In this document: piece after piece, positions 30,911 to 41,650 of the stretch
Numbering within the stretch: the stretch's first letter is position 1
Layout: the number at the start of each line of letters is the position of its first letter
Position numbers and translations under genes: made by a program
Notes under the pieces: generated by a model
What the model was told of the DNA's origin: nothing
The model's input: the letters and a program-made list of their open reading frames with translations, nothing else
The model's database searches: none
DNA from: Cricetomys ansorgei
Taxonomy: Eukaryota; Chordata; Mammalia; Rodentia; Nesomyidae
DNA: 64,000 bases
Direction: 5' to 3'
Assembly (NCBI GenBank): GCA_026225945.1
Contig: JAMJFZ010000770.1
Coordinates: forward strand, 3,648,501-3,712,500

Positions 30911-32100
30911 AAAGAAAGGCAAATATAGGCTCAGAGACAGGCATGTGCTTTTCTCAGTCTGTAGGAACCAAGGCAAGTTGGCAGGGCTCCCCCTAAACTT
31001 CCAGCCCTGGTGACCAGTGAGAAAGGCCTACCAAGGCCCTCAGAGCCCACAATATTGTGCAGTCCTGTCAAATTCTCTTCCAAGAGGAGTCACATGGTCC
31101 CAGTTCTTTCTTTATAGGTGAGCCAGTGAACCTTCTCTATCTGGGAAATGGGGACAGTGTAACACTTTTTTCCAAGTATTTTGGGAAGACACCACCACAA
31201 GACTCCAAGGTTGGTGGGCATGCAGCAAAAATTCTACACTTATTTCCCTGCTGTGTAGCTCTGACAGCAAGGCCTCCATAAGCACCCCTTCCCCGTGGCA
31301 CCCACCCCTCAGCACTGAGGCTGACTGAAGACTCCTGGGAGGGGCCTTTCTAACTATGGAAGCCCTCTGGACTTCAGAGAACAGAGGCCAACAGTTTTAA
31401 GTGTGCCGAGTTTAGAGTGAGGCCTAGTGAGTTCTCTTGGAAGATCAAAGACAGGTGCTGAGCCAGGAAGTCCATCCTAAAGCTGGTAGACCTGACACAC
31501 TCTGACCTGAAGTATCCTCACAGGGTCTCTGTTCTTCCAAAAGAGTCTCTGTGTCAGTCTCCTGTCCCAGTGCATCATCCTTCCTGCAGGCTTGTTCCTG
31601 GCCTCCCACCTATGCCTTTCACTTTGTAGCCACTGTGGAAGACAGGCTCTCATGCCATTGATTATTGGAGGCCCAGAGATCATGTTCCTTGGGCCAGATG
31701 TCCATCACTGGTCCTGATTTGTATCATCAGTAGAATACTTGACTGAGCAGAGCTGGAAACAGCAGCATCTGCAGAAACCCCTGGGAGTGCAAGGCCCTGG
31801 CCCCAAATCCCCCTTACCTTTCCGGAGACACAATTTGGTAATGAATCTAGATGCACTCATGGTAAGTGGGTCCCATCAGGCTGGGGGAAGTGACCGTGAG
31901 ATGCTAAGTGAACTGGACACCCGTTTATCCTTTCCACCTTTAAGGCAACAAGAAGGATGGGAAACTGAGGTCTGTCTCCTTTCCCTGTGCAGTACTCAAG
32001 AGCCTCCTGCTTACAGCAGATGATCCACCCTGCCCAGACACCACAGATCTCTTGGTCAGGTGTGAAAGCTGCCATTTCATGCTCATCTTCCCCAATTAAC
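30911..32100. other. Unique sequence, nothing recognised
   Basis: About 1.2 kb without a nameable repeat. Frames at 31057-31281 and 31739-32023 are short and lack domains. 31775-31815 weakly resembles a MER5-type hAT element but not enough to call. Confidence 0.45.
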
Positions 32101-32335
32101 AACAGCTGTTCCCCTATAAAACCAACTGGTGAGATGGTTTGTTATCGGAAGACAATGCAACATCATTCGGCTTTAATGGCTGCAGCCTAGTTTACTGAGC
32201 TCACAGGGTTAATGTGGCAAGATGTCGGGTCCCACCCCGCTGGGCTGCTGGGCTCTTTGCTATTTTTCGGTGTCTTCTTCAAGCCTCATTTTCTGAATCA
32301 TGGAGCCAGGAAGTGCTGGAGAGGTGGATGAGGGT
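32101..32335. promoter_or_regulatory. Weak candidate conserved non-coding element
   Basis: Repeat-free block with CpGs (ATCGGAAG, TCGGGTC, TTCGGTG) and low-repeat composition, containing GGCTTTAATGGCTGCAG and GTTAATGTGG. Listed only because it contrasts with its surroundings. Confidence 0.2.
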
Positions 32336-33059
32336 CTCAATTTCCTGGAAGGGAAATTATTCAGGAGGTGGTTGAAGCCGTACTTAGAAAAACCAGATCA
32401 TCAAATGAAATCATTTTGAGTTTAAAAATTAAAAGAAAAAAAAGAAGAAAGAAAGAAAGAAAGAGTAAGAAAGACCAAACCTGTTTTTGTGCCTACGTGA
32501 ATCAGCCTGTTTCTTTCAGCAGGTATATAAGTGTGCACACCCCTCTCTATGGCCCCTTCCCCCTCCTTTTCTCTACTGTTGATCACCTCCTTTGGCTCAC
32601 TGAAGATTCTAGTCCTGCTCCTGGCTTGAAATCTGAGGTAAGTCATAGGCTGGGCTCATGGAAGGTCACTTTCCCTGGCAATCAAAGAACTGAGCAGTTG
32701 CCTGAGAGAGATAATCTTGGGATTGGCTGTGACCTAGAAGTCTCACTAACCAAATAACTGTACTACTTGTAGTTCAAAATGACCTCCTGTGTGACAATGT
32801 CACCCTGTGACTTAAAACCAAAGCTGGAGTCTGTGTATTGATCTTACTGATGGTGATTCACAAGGCTGAGGAAGAGACCTGCTCTTAGGTAAACAGATAA
32901 GAAATCTCCATTATAGTCATTCTTCATTCAGCAGGCAGGACCACTGGCTCCTATCGATGCCAGGTACCATTGTCAAATATGTCTGCCTGGGCAATACATG
33001 CAGAAATACCAGAGAATATTATAAGTTTTGTTTAAAAGAAGCATTATGTGCTTCCCACC
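32336..33059. other. Unique sequence with (GAAA)n near 32440
   Basis: A-rich GAAA repeats at about 32430-32465. Otherwise nothing recognised. Confidence 0.5.
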
Positions 33060-33145
33060 CTGTGCTTGCCTGCCTTCTTTCCTTTCTCTTCTCCTTCATC
33101 CTTCCTTCATCCTTCCTTCCCTCCTTTTCCTTCTTTTTCTCTACC

Positions 33146-33197
<52 letters not shown>

Positions 33198-33252
33198 CCT
33201 TTTCCTCCCTTTCCTATTCCCCTTTCTCCTTTTATCCCTCCCCCTCTTTCTC
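33060..33252 (+). repeat. Polypyrimidine tract with (CT)n core
   Basis: About 190 bp dominated by C and T, including a pure (CT)n at about 33151-33190 flanked by CCTTC and CCCTTT variants. The overlapping Ser/Leu/Phe-rich frames of 76-123 codons are artefacts. Confidence 0.95.
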
Positions 33253-33947
33253 CCATAAAACTGACACAAGCACTTCCCTTAACATAGTCTCAAGATTTAA
33301 ATTTTGTGCTAAAGCAGCCAGGAATTGATCTTTGCACAGAGCAGTCAAATAGCATCTCCTACCAAGAGGAAGCCCCATTGCCAAGCACAACAAGTTCAGG
33401 AATGGTGTCTTGGGAGGCCATGAATGTCAGAGGTTGGGTGTGAGGCCAGGATAAGACAATGCTTCTAGCTCTATCTGTGTTTACAGTTCTGCTTCCCCTG
33501 TGTTGATGTTGAGGCAATCAGATCTGATTCCTTCTCTGCCAAGGAAGCCAACGTAGAGAGGCAGCATCCATCCCCAACCAGGGCCATATCAGGAGGAGAT
33601 CCCATGTAGCCATCCTAGCATACAAATGCCCTAGGAATTGGTGGAACTTGGAAAGCCCCCACCATGGAGCACTTAATTAAGTTCTGTGAAGAGTCTGGAG
33701 TGAAGTCACAGCCCTCCTGGGTGTCCTGTTAATGCAGAGGAACAATCCCTCTCTTACATCGTGGATGGGAGTAGGATTAAAAGGACTCACTGTCTTCTCC
33801 ACTCCTGAGGCACTTCATCAAATAGAGTCACAAGCACTTCTGCTTCTTTCTTGTGCTTGCTAACCTTCCCTGAGAGTAAGCGGTTCCAGTGTTAACCTCC
33901 ACCTGATAGATTCCAGGGGAAGGCAGTTAGCTACATAGTCACTTCTG
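33253..33947. other. Unique sequence, nothing recognised
   Basis: No repeat family or coding feature identified. Confidence 0.5.
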
Positions 33948-34170
33948 TGTCTTTTTAAATATGTATCTATTTAGTGTATGTGTGTAGCCTGTGTGAGTTT
34001 ATATAGACCACGTTTGTGAAGGAGTCCTTGAGGCCATAAGAGGGCACTAGATTTCCTGAAACTGAGTTGCAGACAGTTGTGAGCAGCCATGTGAGTGCTG
34101 GAAACCAAAGCAGGGTTCTCTGTAGGAGTAGTAAGTGCTCTTGATCAGTGAGCTGTCACTCCAGCCCAAG
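33948..34170 (-). mobile_element. B3-like SINE, antisense
   Basis: CTTTTTAAATATGTATCTATTTAG, GAGTCCTTGAGGCCATAAGAGGGCACTAGATTTCC, GTTGTGAGCAGCCATGTGAGTGCTGGAAACC, AGTAAGTGCTCTTGATCAGTGAGCTGTCACTCCAGCCC. Near full length. Confidence 0.85.
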
Positions 34171-35283
34171 TACTTCTTTGTTCTGATTTCCAAATTTAGA
34201 CACATCTGTTCCAATATGGATGGGGGAAGGGATCATAAAGCTCCTCAAGCTGAGGAACTCTTAGCAGTTCATGGCTGCTAAGGGAGAGGAAGTCATTTCT
34301 CTTTGGTGGTATAGCCGTGGGTAAATATCCCAGACTTGTGTTCATGCAGGCAGCCATAATCAAACTCAGTGGGTCATGGAGAAGGGTGTGAAAGTAAGAG
34401 AAAGACTTGATGTGAAGGAGGTGTCCAGAGAGACTGGGAGGAGGGTGGAAGAGGGTATTGGAGGTGATGAAATTTATGTATATAAAAATTGCCAATTAAT
34501 GATTAAATTAAGTCGTGAGTTTGAGGAAATAATTTTGTGCCTTTTTGGAGTCCAGGTAACAACCTAGAAAGAACAGTAGGTTAGATACCTATGATGATAA
34601 TGTTGACAGAGGTCAAGGGACCTAATGACCACTTAGAATGTCTTTTAACTCTTTAATTCATGTAGAAGCCATGTGCCCTCGCACAAAAATCTTACTTCTT
34701 TTGCGTGTCAAGCTCTTACTTGCAGACAGGCAATATCCTGGATAACCGAGTCTGCTTCACTGGTCCTATCACCCTCAGCACCTGACCTGCAAGCCTAAAG
34801 GTATACAGCATTCCTCAGCAGATGTCACCAGTGAAAGCATGGGGAACACACTCCAAATGCACTACCTACCCAGCCTCTCTGTAGGAGGACTTGGGAAAAC
34901 CTTGTTAGGCACAGTCTCAACTGCCTGCTAGCTTCCTGCAAAGCAGCTGACCTGTATTTACAGTCCCCACATTTGTTTTGGAAGAAATCCAAATGTCCAC
35001 TTAACCGGGCTGGAGGCCAGCATGCTCTTCCTACACTGTTTGTAACCATGAGATTAATGGTGGGCCTTGCTCCGAGCCTCATGGTGACATCATTCACCTT
35101 GGGTTGTCTCTTCAGAGCAGATTACAATAATGGATTGATCCTCACTGAGGCTGTGGGCTCTTCTTGAGGAACCTCATCTTCTGCAGAGAAGCAGCCTAGG
35201 AGACAGGCTGTATCGCTTTGGAGATGGATCATGGTGAGCCTGACATGTGGGACAAGCCAGGCTCAGTTTAGGTAAAATGCCTA
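34171..35283. other. Unique sequence with a short AT-rich motif cluster
   Basis: 34482-34520 contains GCCAATTAATGATTAAATTAAG, a run of homeodomain-like cores. Otherwise nothing recognised over about 1.1 kb. Confidence 0.45.
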
Positions 35284-35307
35284 ATCTCTCTCTCTCTCTC
35301 CCCTCTC

Positions 35308-35386
<79 letters not shown>

Positions 35387-35387
35387 G
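35284..35387 (+). repeat. (CT)n then (CA)n compound microsatellite
   Basis: A CT-rich block (35284-35362) switches abruptly to (CA)n (35362-35386), a two-phase tract sharing the C positions. Confidence 0.97.
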
Positions 35388-35414
35388 AAGCCTTACAGAC
35401 TTTAAGTTACTGTG

Positions 35415-35682
35415 AGTTGAATTAAAGAAACACAGCATATGACTATGTCCCAGCAATTAACACATGCATTTATGTCACCAGTGGAAAGATGATGAATTGG
35501 CTCATCTGATGTTAAAATATGACACAGGTTAAAACTCAGCAACAATGAAAAACAATCTCATTAACAACTGGACAAAGGAGGATCTGATAGGCATTTCTCC
35601 AAGAAAGATAGACAAAGGGCCAGTAAGGACATGCAGAGACTCTCACTAGTCGCTGGAGAAACACACATTAAAAGCACAGTGA
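35415..35682 (+). mobile_element. L1M LINE ORF2 fragment
   Basis: AACAATGAAAAACAATCTCATTAACAACTGGACAAAGGAGGATCTGATAGGCATTTCTCCAAGAAAGATAGACAAAGGGCCAGTAAG, then CTCACTAGTCGCTGGAGAAACACACATTAAAAGCACAGTGAG match the same ORF2 section seen at 2100-2230. It ends exactly where the SINE at 35683 starts. Confidence 0.75.
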
Positions 35683-35990
35683 GGGATGGGGAGATGGTGC
35701 AGTGGGCAAAGTGTTTCTGCAAACATATGAGGACCTAAGTTCAGATCCCCAGCATCCACAGAAAAAGCTGGGTGTGGAAGCACAGGCCTATAATCCTGGT
35801 GATGAGGAGTATCTTAGGGGCTTGATGGACAGCCAATTTAGCCAATCAGGGAGCTCCAGGTTCAGTGAAAGACACTCCCACACACACACTCCCTCACACA
35901 CACACACACCTAAATCCTAAGGTGGAAAATGACTGAGAAAGAGACCAGGTATTGACATCTGGCCTCCATACGCACACACATAGGACTGCA
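35683..35990 (+). mobile_element. B3/RSINE1-type SINE
   Basis: GGGATGGGGAGATGGTGCAGTGGGCAAAGTGTTTCTGC (tRNA-like head), ATGAGGACCTAAGTTCAGATCCCCAGCATCCAC, AAAAGCTGGGTGTGGAAGCACAGGCCTATAATCC, GGGAGCTCCAGGTTCAGTGAAAGAC, CCTAAGGTGGAAAATGACTGAGAAAGAGACC, CTGGCCTCCATACGCACAC. Nearly complete, with CA expansions at 35879-35910. Confidence 0.9.
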
Positions 35991-36554
35991 CTTGCCAGAA
36001 GCACCTGCTGTCAGGTCCTGTCCTGAAAAAAGGAAGGGACTTGATTCAGAGACACAAGTATACAAGGAAAAACACACAAGAACAGATACAGCCAGAGAGG
36101 CAAAGGCATCACAACAGAAGTGTCTGGAGTGGTGGTGGGCAGGCACGTGGAAATCATCTCTAAGACCCTTTGCCCTGAAGCTACCAAATGTACTGGTGAA
36201 GGCTGAGAGGGCCCTGCACTTGGCCTGCTATCAACCTGTGCCCCTCATTCCTAGCCTGGGGCCAGGTAGCAATGAACCGTGTTCCAAAGGGGTATCTCAG
36301 ACATGTGTCTCTTACCAGCCACAGCAGTGACCAGCTGTGCAGCCTGGGGCAAGAACTTCCTCTCAGTTCAGCTTGGATGCTTGCACATTGGGCACAGAGA
36401 GCTGTAGGAGGAGCCAGGGAGTGGCCAGCAAGCCAAGGGCCCACTCCTTGACTGATGCCTGTGACTGTGCCATTCTCTACCTGGAAAGAGGTGTCTCTTC
36501 CATTCCTTCAGGGTTCTGCCCCTCTGTGACCCCCTCCTCCCCCAAGCAGGGGTG
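35991..36554. other. Unique sequence, nothing recognised
   Basis: No repeat family or coding feature identified. Confidence 0.5.
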
Positions 36555-36760
36555 GATGGTTTGATATTAACTGAAATGCTTTCTGCTGGCAATTGCCTTC
36601 ATTACCTGCTGTAAAATTACATCTATATTTAAATGTGCTGAGATAATTCTTAAGTTTTATTAGTACTTAAATGTTTTGGCATGTTTATTTCTCCTGAAAC
36701 AATTATGGAGGTTTCATTGTTTTACTTGCAAAAAAAAGAGGCTAAATCTTCTCTTACAGT
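36555..36760. promoter_or_regulatory. Candidate conserved non-coding element (enhancer-like)
   Basis: About 200 bp of repeat-free AT-rich sequence set between GC-richer stretches: TTGATATTAACTGAAATGC, GCAATTGCC, AATGTGCTGAGATAATTC, GGCATGTTTATTTC (FOX-like), GAAACAATTATGG (SOX/homeodomain-like). No ORF, transposon or simple repeat explains it. Conservation is inferred, not seen. Confidence 0.35.
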
Positions 36761-37059
36761 AAACCCCACAAGCCGGGTATTCTAGCTCCAGTGTGTCGGT
36801 TATCATGTCAGCTCAGTGACAGTGAACCTGGTAGGCAGGGGGCTGGTCTGCAGCTCTCTGCAGCCCTCCCTGTCTCTGCCATGTGATTTTTCCTCCTTAT
36901 GATCTCTGCCTCTAGGAATCACAATAGCACTCTGCACTGTTCCCAGGGTTTGGTCCAACCTTTGTCAACAGCACCTATGGACCCCTCCTCCTTGACTAGT
37001 CTGAGCAGGCTAGCTGTTTCCTGGGAGGATGGGGCACAGGATGGGGGAGAACATGCTGA
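36761..37059. other. Unique sequence, nothing recognised
   Basis: Nothing identified. Confidence 0.45.
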
Positions 37060-37145
37060 GGCTTTGTTCTAAAGATGGAGACAGTCAGGTCCAGAGAGGT
37101 TGACTGCTCTGCCCAAAGTCACACAGCTGGTAATCAAAGGAAACA
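37060..37145 (-). mobile_element. MIR SINE, antisense
   Basis: GGAGACAGTCAGGTCCAGAGAGGTTGACTGCTCTGCCCAAAGTCACACAGCTGGTAATCAAAGG is the reverse complement of the MIR core (usually CTGAGGCACAGAGAGGTTAAGTAACTTGCCCAAGGTCACACAGCTAG). Confidence 0.85.
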
Positions 37146-37294
37146 GCCTCAGCTACCACAGAGAGCAGTGCTCTTTGTTTAGCTTTGCTTAGCTGTGGCT
37201 GTGTAACTTTTTCATCAGCGCCCTTCCTGTGTTTGTTTAAGGAGTCTGGGGGGGGGATCATCGAACCCCAATGGAAGCAGGGAGACGCAGGCCC

Positions 37295-37350
37295 AGGCCC
37301 TGCATTAGATATATGGCTTTGAAGAAGTCACTTCATTTCTGCATGGAGGG
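37295..37350 (+). mobile_element. MIR core fragment
   Basis: ATATGGCTTTGAAGAAGTCACTTCATTTCTGCATGG resembles the MIR core GACCTTGGGCAAGTCACTTAACCTCTCTG. Short, so only suggestive. Confidence 0.45.
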
Positions 37351-37464
37351 TGACCCCCACAGAGGAGTCCAGCAAGCACTTGGGGCCTTGAGGTGTGTAC
37401 TCGGTGACTGCATGTGTCAAAGCATGGACAGTGTCCAGGTGAGGCAGCTACTATGGTTACTGCC

Positions 37465-37562
37465 CCGTTTGGCAGATGCAGAAGCCAAAGCACAGACAAG
37501 GCCAAGGGACCTTTCCCTGTCTCATGGTGGGCCCTTGACTCAGAGCCCACATCCACAGTAGG
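37465..37562 (-). mobile_element. MIR SINE, antisense
   Basis: TTTGGCAGATGCAGAAGCCAAAGCACAGACAAGGCCAAGGGACC, then GACTCAGAGCCCACATCC, again the MIR core reversed. With the fragments at 37060 and 37295 this makes three MIR remnants in 500 bp. Confidence 0.6.
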
Positions 37563-37984
37563 AGGCTGGAGGACAGGGACGTCAGATCCACACAGCGTAG
37601 GGGACTTCACAGGCAGAGAGGCAAGGCCAGACTGGAGCTAATATCACACTCACACAATCATGGCAGCCACATTTCCCACCACAGATTTAGGTCTAGCCTG
37701 TGTGGCATCGGCACAGACTAGAAATCAGCTCCTACAATTCACTTATCCAGGAAGCTAGTCTGGGCTTTCCTTTTCCTCTGAGGAACTGCAGTGACCCTCC
37801 TCACCCCCAAACTCTGGCATCCAGGGGACCCTAGGCTCTGCACACAGCACGAATGCTTCTCATCTTGCCAGGACAGAGCAGGAATCATCAGGTGTGCTGT
37901 TGTAGAGAGCTCCCCTGTTTTGTAGACGAGCCAGCCCCCAGCTGCCCCAGGTGAACACTAACCACAGTTTCATTAAGGTTGAGG
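37563..37984. other. Unique sequence, nothing recognised
   Basis: Nothing identified. Confidence 0.45.
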
Positions 37985-38110
37985 AGCCAGGCTGTGTGAC
38001 GGAATGGTGTTCTGGCTAAGGGGTACCTTCTGAGATTCAGCTCTTGGGCTATGACACCCAGCTACATGGCTTTGGGCAAATCCTGCTCCCTGTTTGCCAC
38101 GCTTACTTGT
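37985..38110 (+). mobile_element. MIR SINE
   Basis: GGAATGGTGTTCTGGC, CTGAGATTCAGCTCTTGGG, CACCCAGCTACATGGCTTTGGGCAAATCCTGCTCCCTG follow the MIR order (CAGACCTGGGTTCGAATCC...TGTGACCTTGGGCAAGTCACTTAACCTCTC). Confidence 0.65.
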
Positions 38111-38995
38111 GTGCTGGCTCTTGTCAATTATGGCATCTGACCTATTAGACAGGCTTGGGATTAAGATATCTCACAGCAGCTCTAATGGGTCAGAACTGAA
38201 GGCAACCGGGGACCCCATGGTGACTATCATGACACCAACTGAATCTACAGCCACTTCCAGGGTGGTCATCAGGAGCAGAAAGAAATGCTCACACAGCCCA
38301 CCGCGGAGGCTCGGTATCCAGGAGCCCTTCTTTTGTTTGTACATCTCAAGAGACCTGCTTTCCTCTGGGTTGTGACATTTTCAACATTTCAATCCTTCAC
38401 GGTATATGGTAGAAATTTCATTACTGCAGCTCTAGGTGCAGGGAAAATGCCAACCACTGTGTGGGAAGACACACTTCAATCCTTCAGACACCGGCTAAGC
38501 ACACCTCTCCGTGCACAGCTTCAGGGGGAGGCTGAGGGACTCAGCAGCCTCTATTCTAGGGGAGACCCCAGACCCACAGAACAGTACTCACACAACTCAG
38601 GGCAAATAACATATGACAGGAGGCTGAGTGAGGCAGTGGAGCGGAGTCCAGGCTGGGTCTCAGGCACTAAGCCTGCTGTCCAAGCCAGGTAGCCACCAAC
38701 CCTGCACACTGACTGATCGCCTATGGCCTGGTTGGGGATGCTGATGTTTATCTGAGAAGTAGCCACCATAGTCATCTCTGCTGAAGATGCAAGATATCCT
38801 AGGATGAAGGAGGAAGAAGGCTCACTTAGTTATACCTGGATAGTCTGAAAAGACTCCCTGAAGAGAGCTGCTTTGAGGGGAAAGGGTGGAGAGGATGGGG
38901 CGAGTCTTTTTGTAGGAATATAATGTTAGAATCTGGACCAGACAGCTGCTCAGACCACAGCCTCCCTCTCTCTAACAGATACCAACAGGCAGCCT
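38111..38995. other. Unique sequence, nothing recognised
   Basis: The plus frame 38285-38692 (135 codons) has no recognisable domain. Confidence 0.45.
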
Positions 38996-38999
38996 TCTG

Positions 39000-39330
39000 A
39001 GGCTATGGCCTGAGAACCACTAGCTAGCAGAATTCCAGGTGCAAGGATTCTCTCTTGGGGGCATTGGTGGCCATACAGCCTACACCTCAGCCTCTTCCCT
39101 GCTTCCTTGCCTGGGAATCTGAGTCTGGCAGCAAATCTGCTATGAAATCACCCCTCCCACCCTCAGAAAAAGAGGCCCCCACTTCTGACAAAGGGCCCCT
39201 ATTTCTCTCCTCAGAGCCTCTTTCATGCTGTTGTCTGCCTGTCTGTCCATGGCATTAATAACTCTTTGAATAAACCCCTTAACCCCAACTTTCTGTCTCT
39301 GTGTCCCCTTGAGGCCACATCAGACACCTT
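39000..39330 (+). mobile_element. Possible LTR remnant
   Basis: AACTCTTTGAATAAACCCC (AATAAA at 39269-39274) followed by CTTTCTGTCTCTGTGTCCCCTTGAGGCCACATCA has the layout of an LTR polyadenylation site and U5. No TATA box, family motif or clear termini were found, so this is tentative. Confidence 0.3.
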
Positions 39331-40234
39331 TCAAGTTCTAGGGAGAAACGATACGCACACGGTGAAATGAAAGTGCAGGTTTTGGGGGTCCCAGAATAAG
39401 GGAGCCCAGTCCTCAGAAGTTGTGGACATGGCTGTCAGTTTGTAAGGTTACTGAACGGATCATATGTGCAACTGGGGCAGGTGGGTCGGTGGCTTCTGAG
39501 TACAGAATGTTACACAATGGAAGGTGACAGTAAGCTACAGCAGAAGCTTCCAGCCCTCGGAACCATGGAGATGAGGGCGCCAAGGAAGGAGAGGAAAACC
39601 AGGAGTAGAGTGAGGGTGGAAGGCTGGAGTGTGCTCACTGATGGGGGTCAGTATACTCTGCAGAGAAGGGAACCTGGACCAAGGTCCTTCTCAGTCCCAC
39701 TACTGGGTGAAAGGCGTCTTCCCTTTTCCTCTATGGGCCATTCAGAGGAGAAATGGGGGAGATAAGGGGATGGGTTCCTATTGTCGGAGCTTCATTGAGA
39801 CTGGAGGCCAGCCTCAGTTTTAGTTTAATATAGTGTACATTATGTCGGTTTATATCCTGTGCTGTTGAAGCTGAGAAGCTGGCTCTAGGAGTGGGGTATC
39901 CCCTCTGCATCAGACCTCAAGGCATAGTTATATGAAATGTCCTCCATAGCTTCTGTTCTGGGGCAAATTGGCCACCTAGTTCTGTAACAAAAAGAAAGAA
40001 AAACAAGTGACCAGGGCTATTAAAACCCAGCCTTGAGAACAGTTAGATGGAGAACTATTCCCAATGGGGATTACTATTGCTTATCCCATAATATAAAATG
40101 CCTGCAGTGGGAAAGAGGACCTGTGGGCTCATCTCTAGACAGAATGCTCTGCCCTGCTCCAAGCTCTCCCCAGAACTCCAGTCAGACAGTTTTAGCAGGA
40201 TTTTCCCAGTTGGTTTCTGCAATGTGATGATGTT
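39331..40234. other. Unique sequence, nothing recognised
   Basis: Nothing identified over about 0.9 kb. Confidence 0.45.
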
Positions 40235-40235
40235 A

Positions 40236-40427
40236 TACTTTTTAAGATTTATTTTTATGTGCATTATTGTTTTGCCTGCTTGAATGTATGTCTGTGTGAG
40301 GGTGCCAGGTCCCCTAGAACTGGAGTGACAGATAGTTGTATGCTGCCATGTGGGTGCTGGGAATTGGACCTGGGTCCTCTGGAAGAACAGCCAGTGCTCT
40401 TATCCGCTGAGCCATCTCTCCAGCCCT
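40236..40427 (-). mobile_element. B3-like SINE, antisense, well preserved
   Basis: TTTTTAAGATTTATTTTTATGTGCATTATTGTTTTGCCTGC, AGGTCCCCTAGAACTGGAGTGACAGATAGTTG, GCCATGTGGGTGCTGGGAATTGGACCTGGGTCCTCTGGAAGAACAGCCAGTGCTCTTATCCGCTGAGCCATCTCTCCAGCCC. This is the cleanest copy in the window. The internal B-box region is intact in appearance. Confidence 0.92.
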
Positions 40428-40985
40428 AATGATGTTACTTTATCTGCTGTCATTTATTCTTTCATTTGGGAGCCCCTGCCTTCACAATGCTCTGCTCGGG
40501 CTGTGTATCAGGAACACTGGCTGGCTGCCTCGACCAGACTTCCTCTGTTCCTTTCTGCTGGGTGTTTGTGAGCCCCTGATTTGGTGTTCCCTTCTGCTTG
40601 TTTTCTCAATCCGGCTACTCCAGTCATCTGTGGACATTTTGGCCGGATTTGGTGATGTCTTTCTACCTATCCACTGCTACTCTCTATCTGCTGCTTACTA
40701 TTTGATCTTTCTTTTTTTCTTTCTACATACTTAATAAACTTACTCATTCAAAACAAAAAGCACAGCTATAGCATATCATCCTCAGGACCGTACAGATCTG
40801 GCCAGGAAGGTTGAGGCCATTGCAGCTCTCTGGGTTCCAACACTTAGAAATTGGAGGGATGGCGGAGTTTATAATCTAGTTCTCTGTAAGGCCCACTGTA
40901 GAAAGGCTGGAGCAAAGCATTTGTAGGGCCTCCATTGACAATGGAAATCCAATCCCCACTATCCCTGCACTTTAGACAGAGCTAC
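40428..40985. other. Unique sequence, nothing recognised
   Basis: An AATAAA occurs at 40732-40737 after a T-rich stretch. Nothing else identified. Confidence 0.45.
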
Positions 40986-40989
40986 AGAG

Positions 40990-41650
40990 TGAGTCTGAAG
41001 ATCTTTTATCTTCATGAGGGGCCTGCCAGGCTCCATCCTACCAGGGTATCTATTAGAACTAAGTCAGGCTGGACTATTGCATAGAAACAAGTTGACTCTG
41101 TAAGCCCAAGAACTTGGTTCCTAGAGAAAGCTACACTCACACCCTGTACCCTCTGAATGAAAATGAAGACATGTCTGCTCCTAGGCAAGGTTGATGAGAA
41201 ACGTTTTATTGTACATATGAGGGAAAAAATAGCCAAAGGCATCTGGGAGAGTCTAGACTCAATATGGCAAGCAGAATAGACCAGCTCGTAATAGGTGAGA
41301 AGGGTGGAGAGAGCCAGAGAGGAAGAAAGGAGAGAGGAGAGGGGGCCAAGCAGACCAAGAGAGCACATGGGAACCAAGAGAGCCAGTGCCCCAAGTGACT
41401 GGATTATATAGGAAAAAGGAGCTGGGGGAAGGGGAGACCCTGGGTGGGAGAGATTTAGGGAGAAGTTCTGGGAGGAGCCACAGTACTCAGTGAGATTTTT
41501 CCTGGGTTTCTTTGGGACCTGACACCTTCTGGATGCCACTCTTGTTTCCAGGAACATCAGCAAGGAGCATGTCCCCACAATTAGCCTGTACCCAGGTGTG
41601 TGGTGGGGTCACTGGGCCCTAGCTGTGTGGCCTCTGACCATCCATTTCAT
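40990..41650 (-). mobile_element. LTR-like rodent repeat, antisense
   Basis: Read on the minus strand there is a TATATAA box (plus-strand GGATTATATAGG near 41400) and an AATAAA-type signal (plus-strand CGTTTTATTGTAC near 41204). The text between, and phrases such as AAAATAGCCAAAGGCATCTGGGAGAGTC and GGAACATCAGCAAGGAGC, recur in rodent genomes to my recollection. A 188-codon minus frame at 41012-41578 runs through this LTR-like text and is not a gene. Confidence 0.5.

Noticed and set aside
31735..31900. Possible MER5-type hAT element
   Set aside because: Only a short CAGCAGCATC ... CCTGG resemblance, with no terminal inverted repeats.
40236..40427. Possible tRNA gene (B-box-like head)
   Set aside because: The tRNA-like sequence is the 5' part of a B3-like SINE. 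No cloverleaf-complete tRNA is present.
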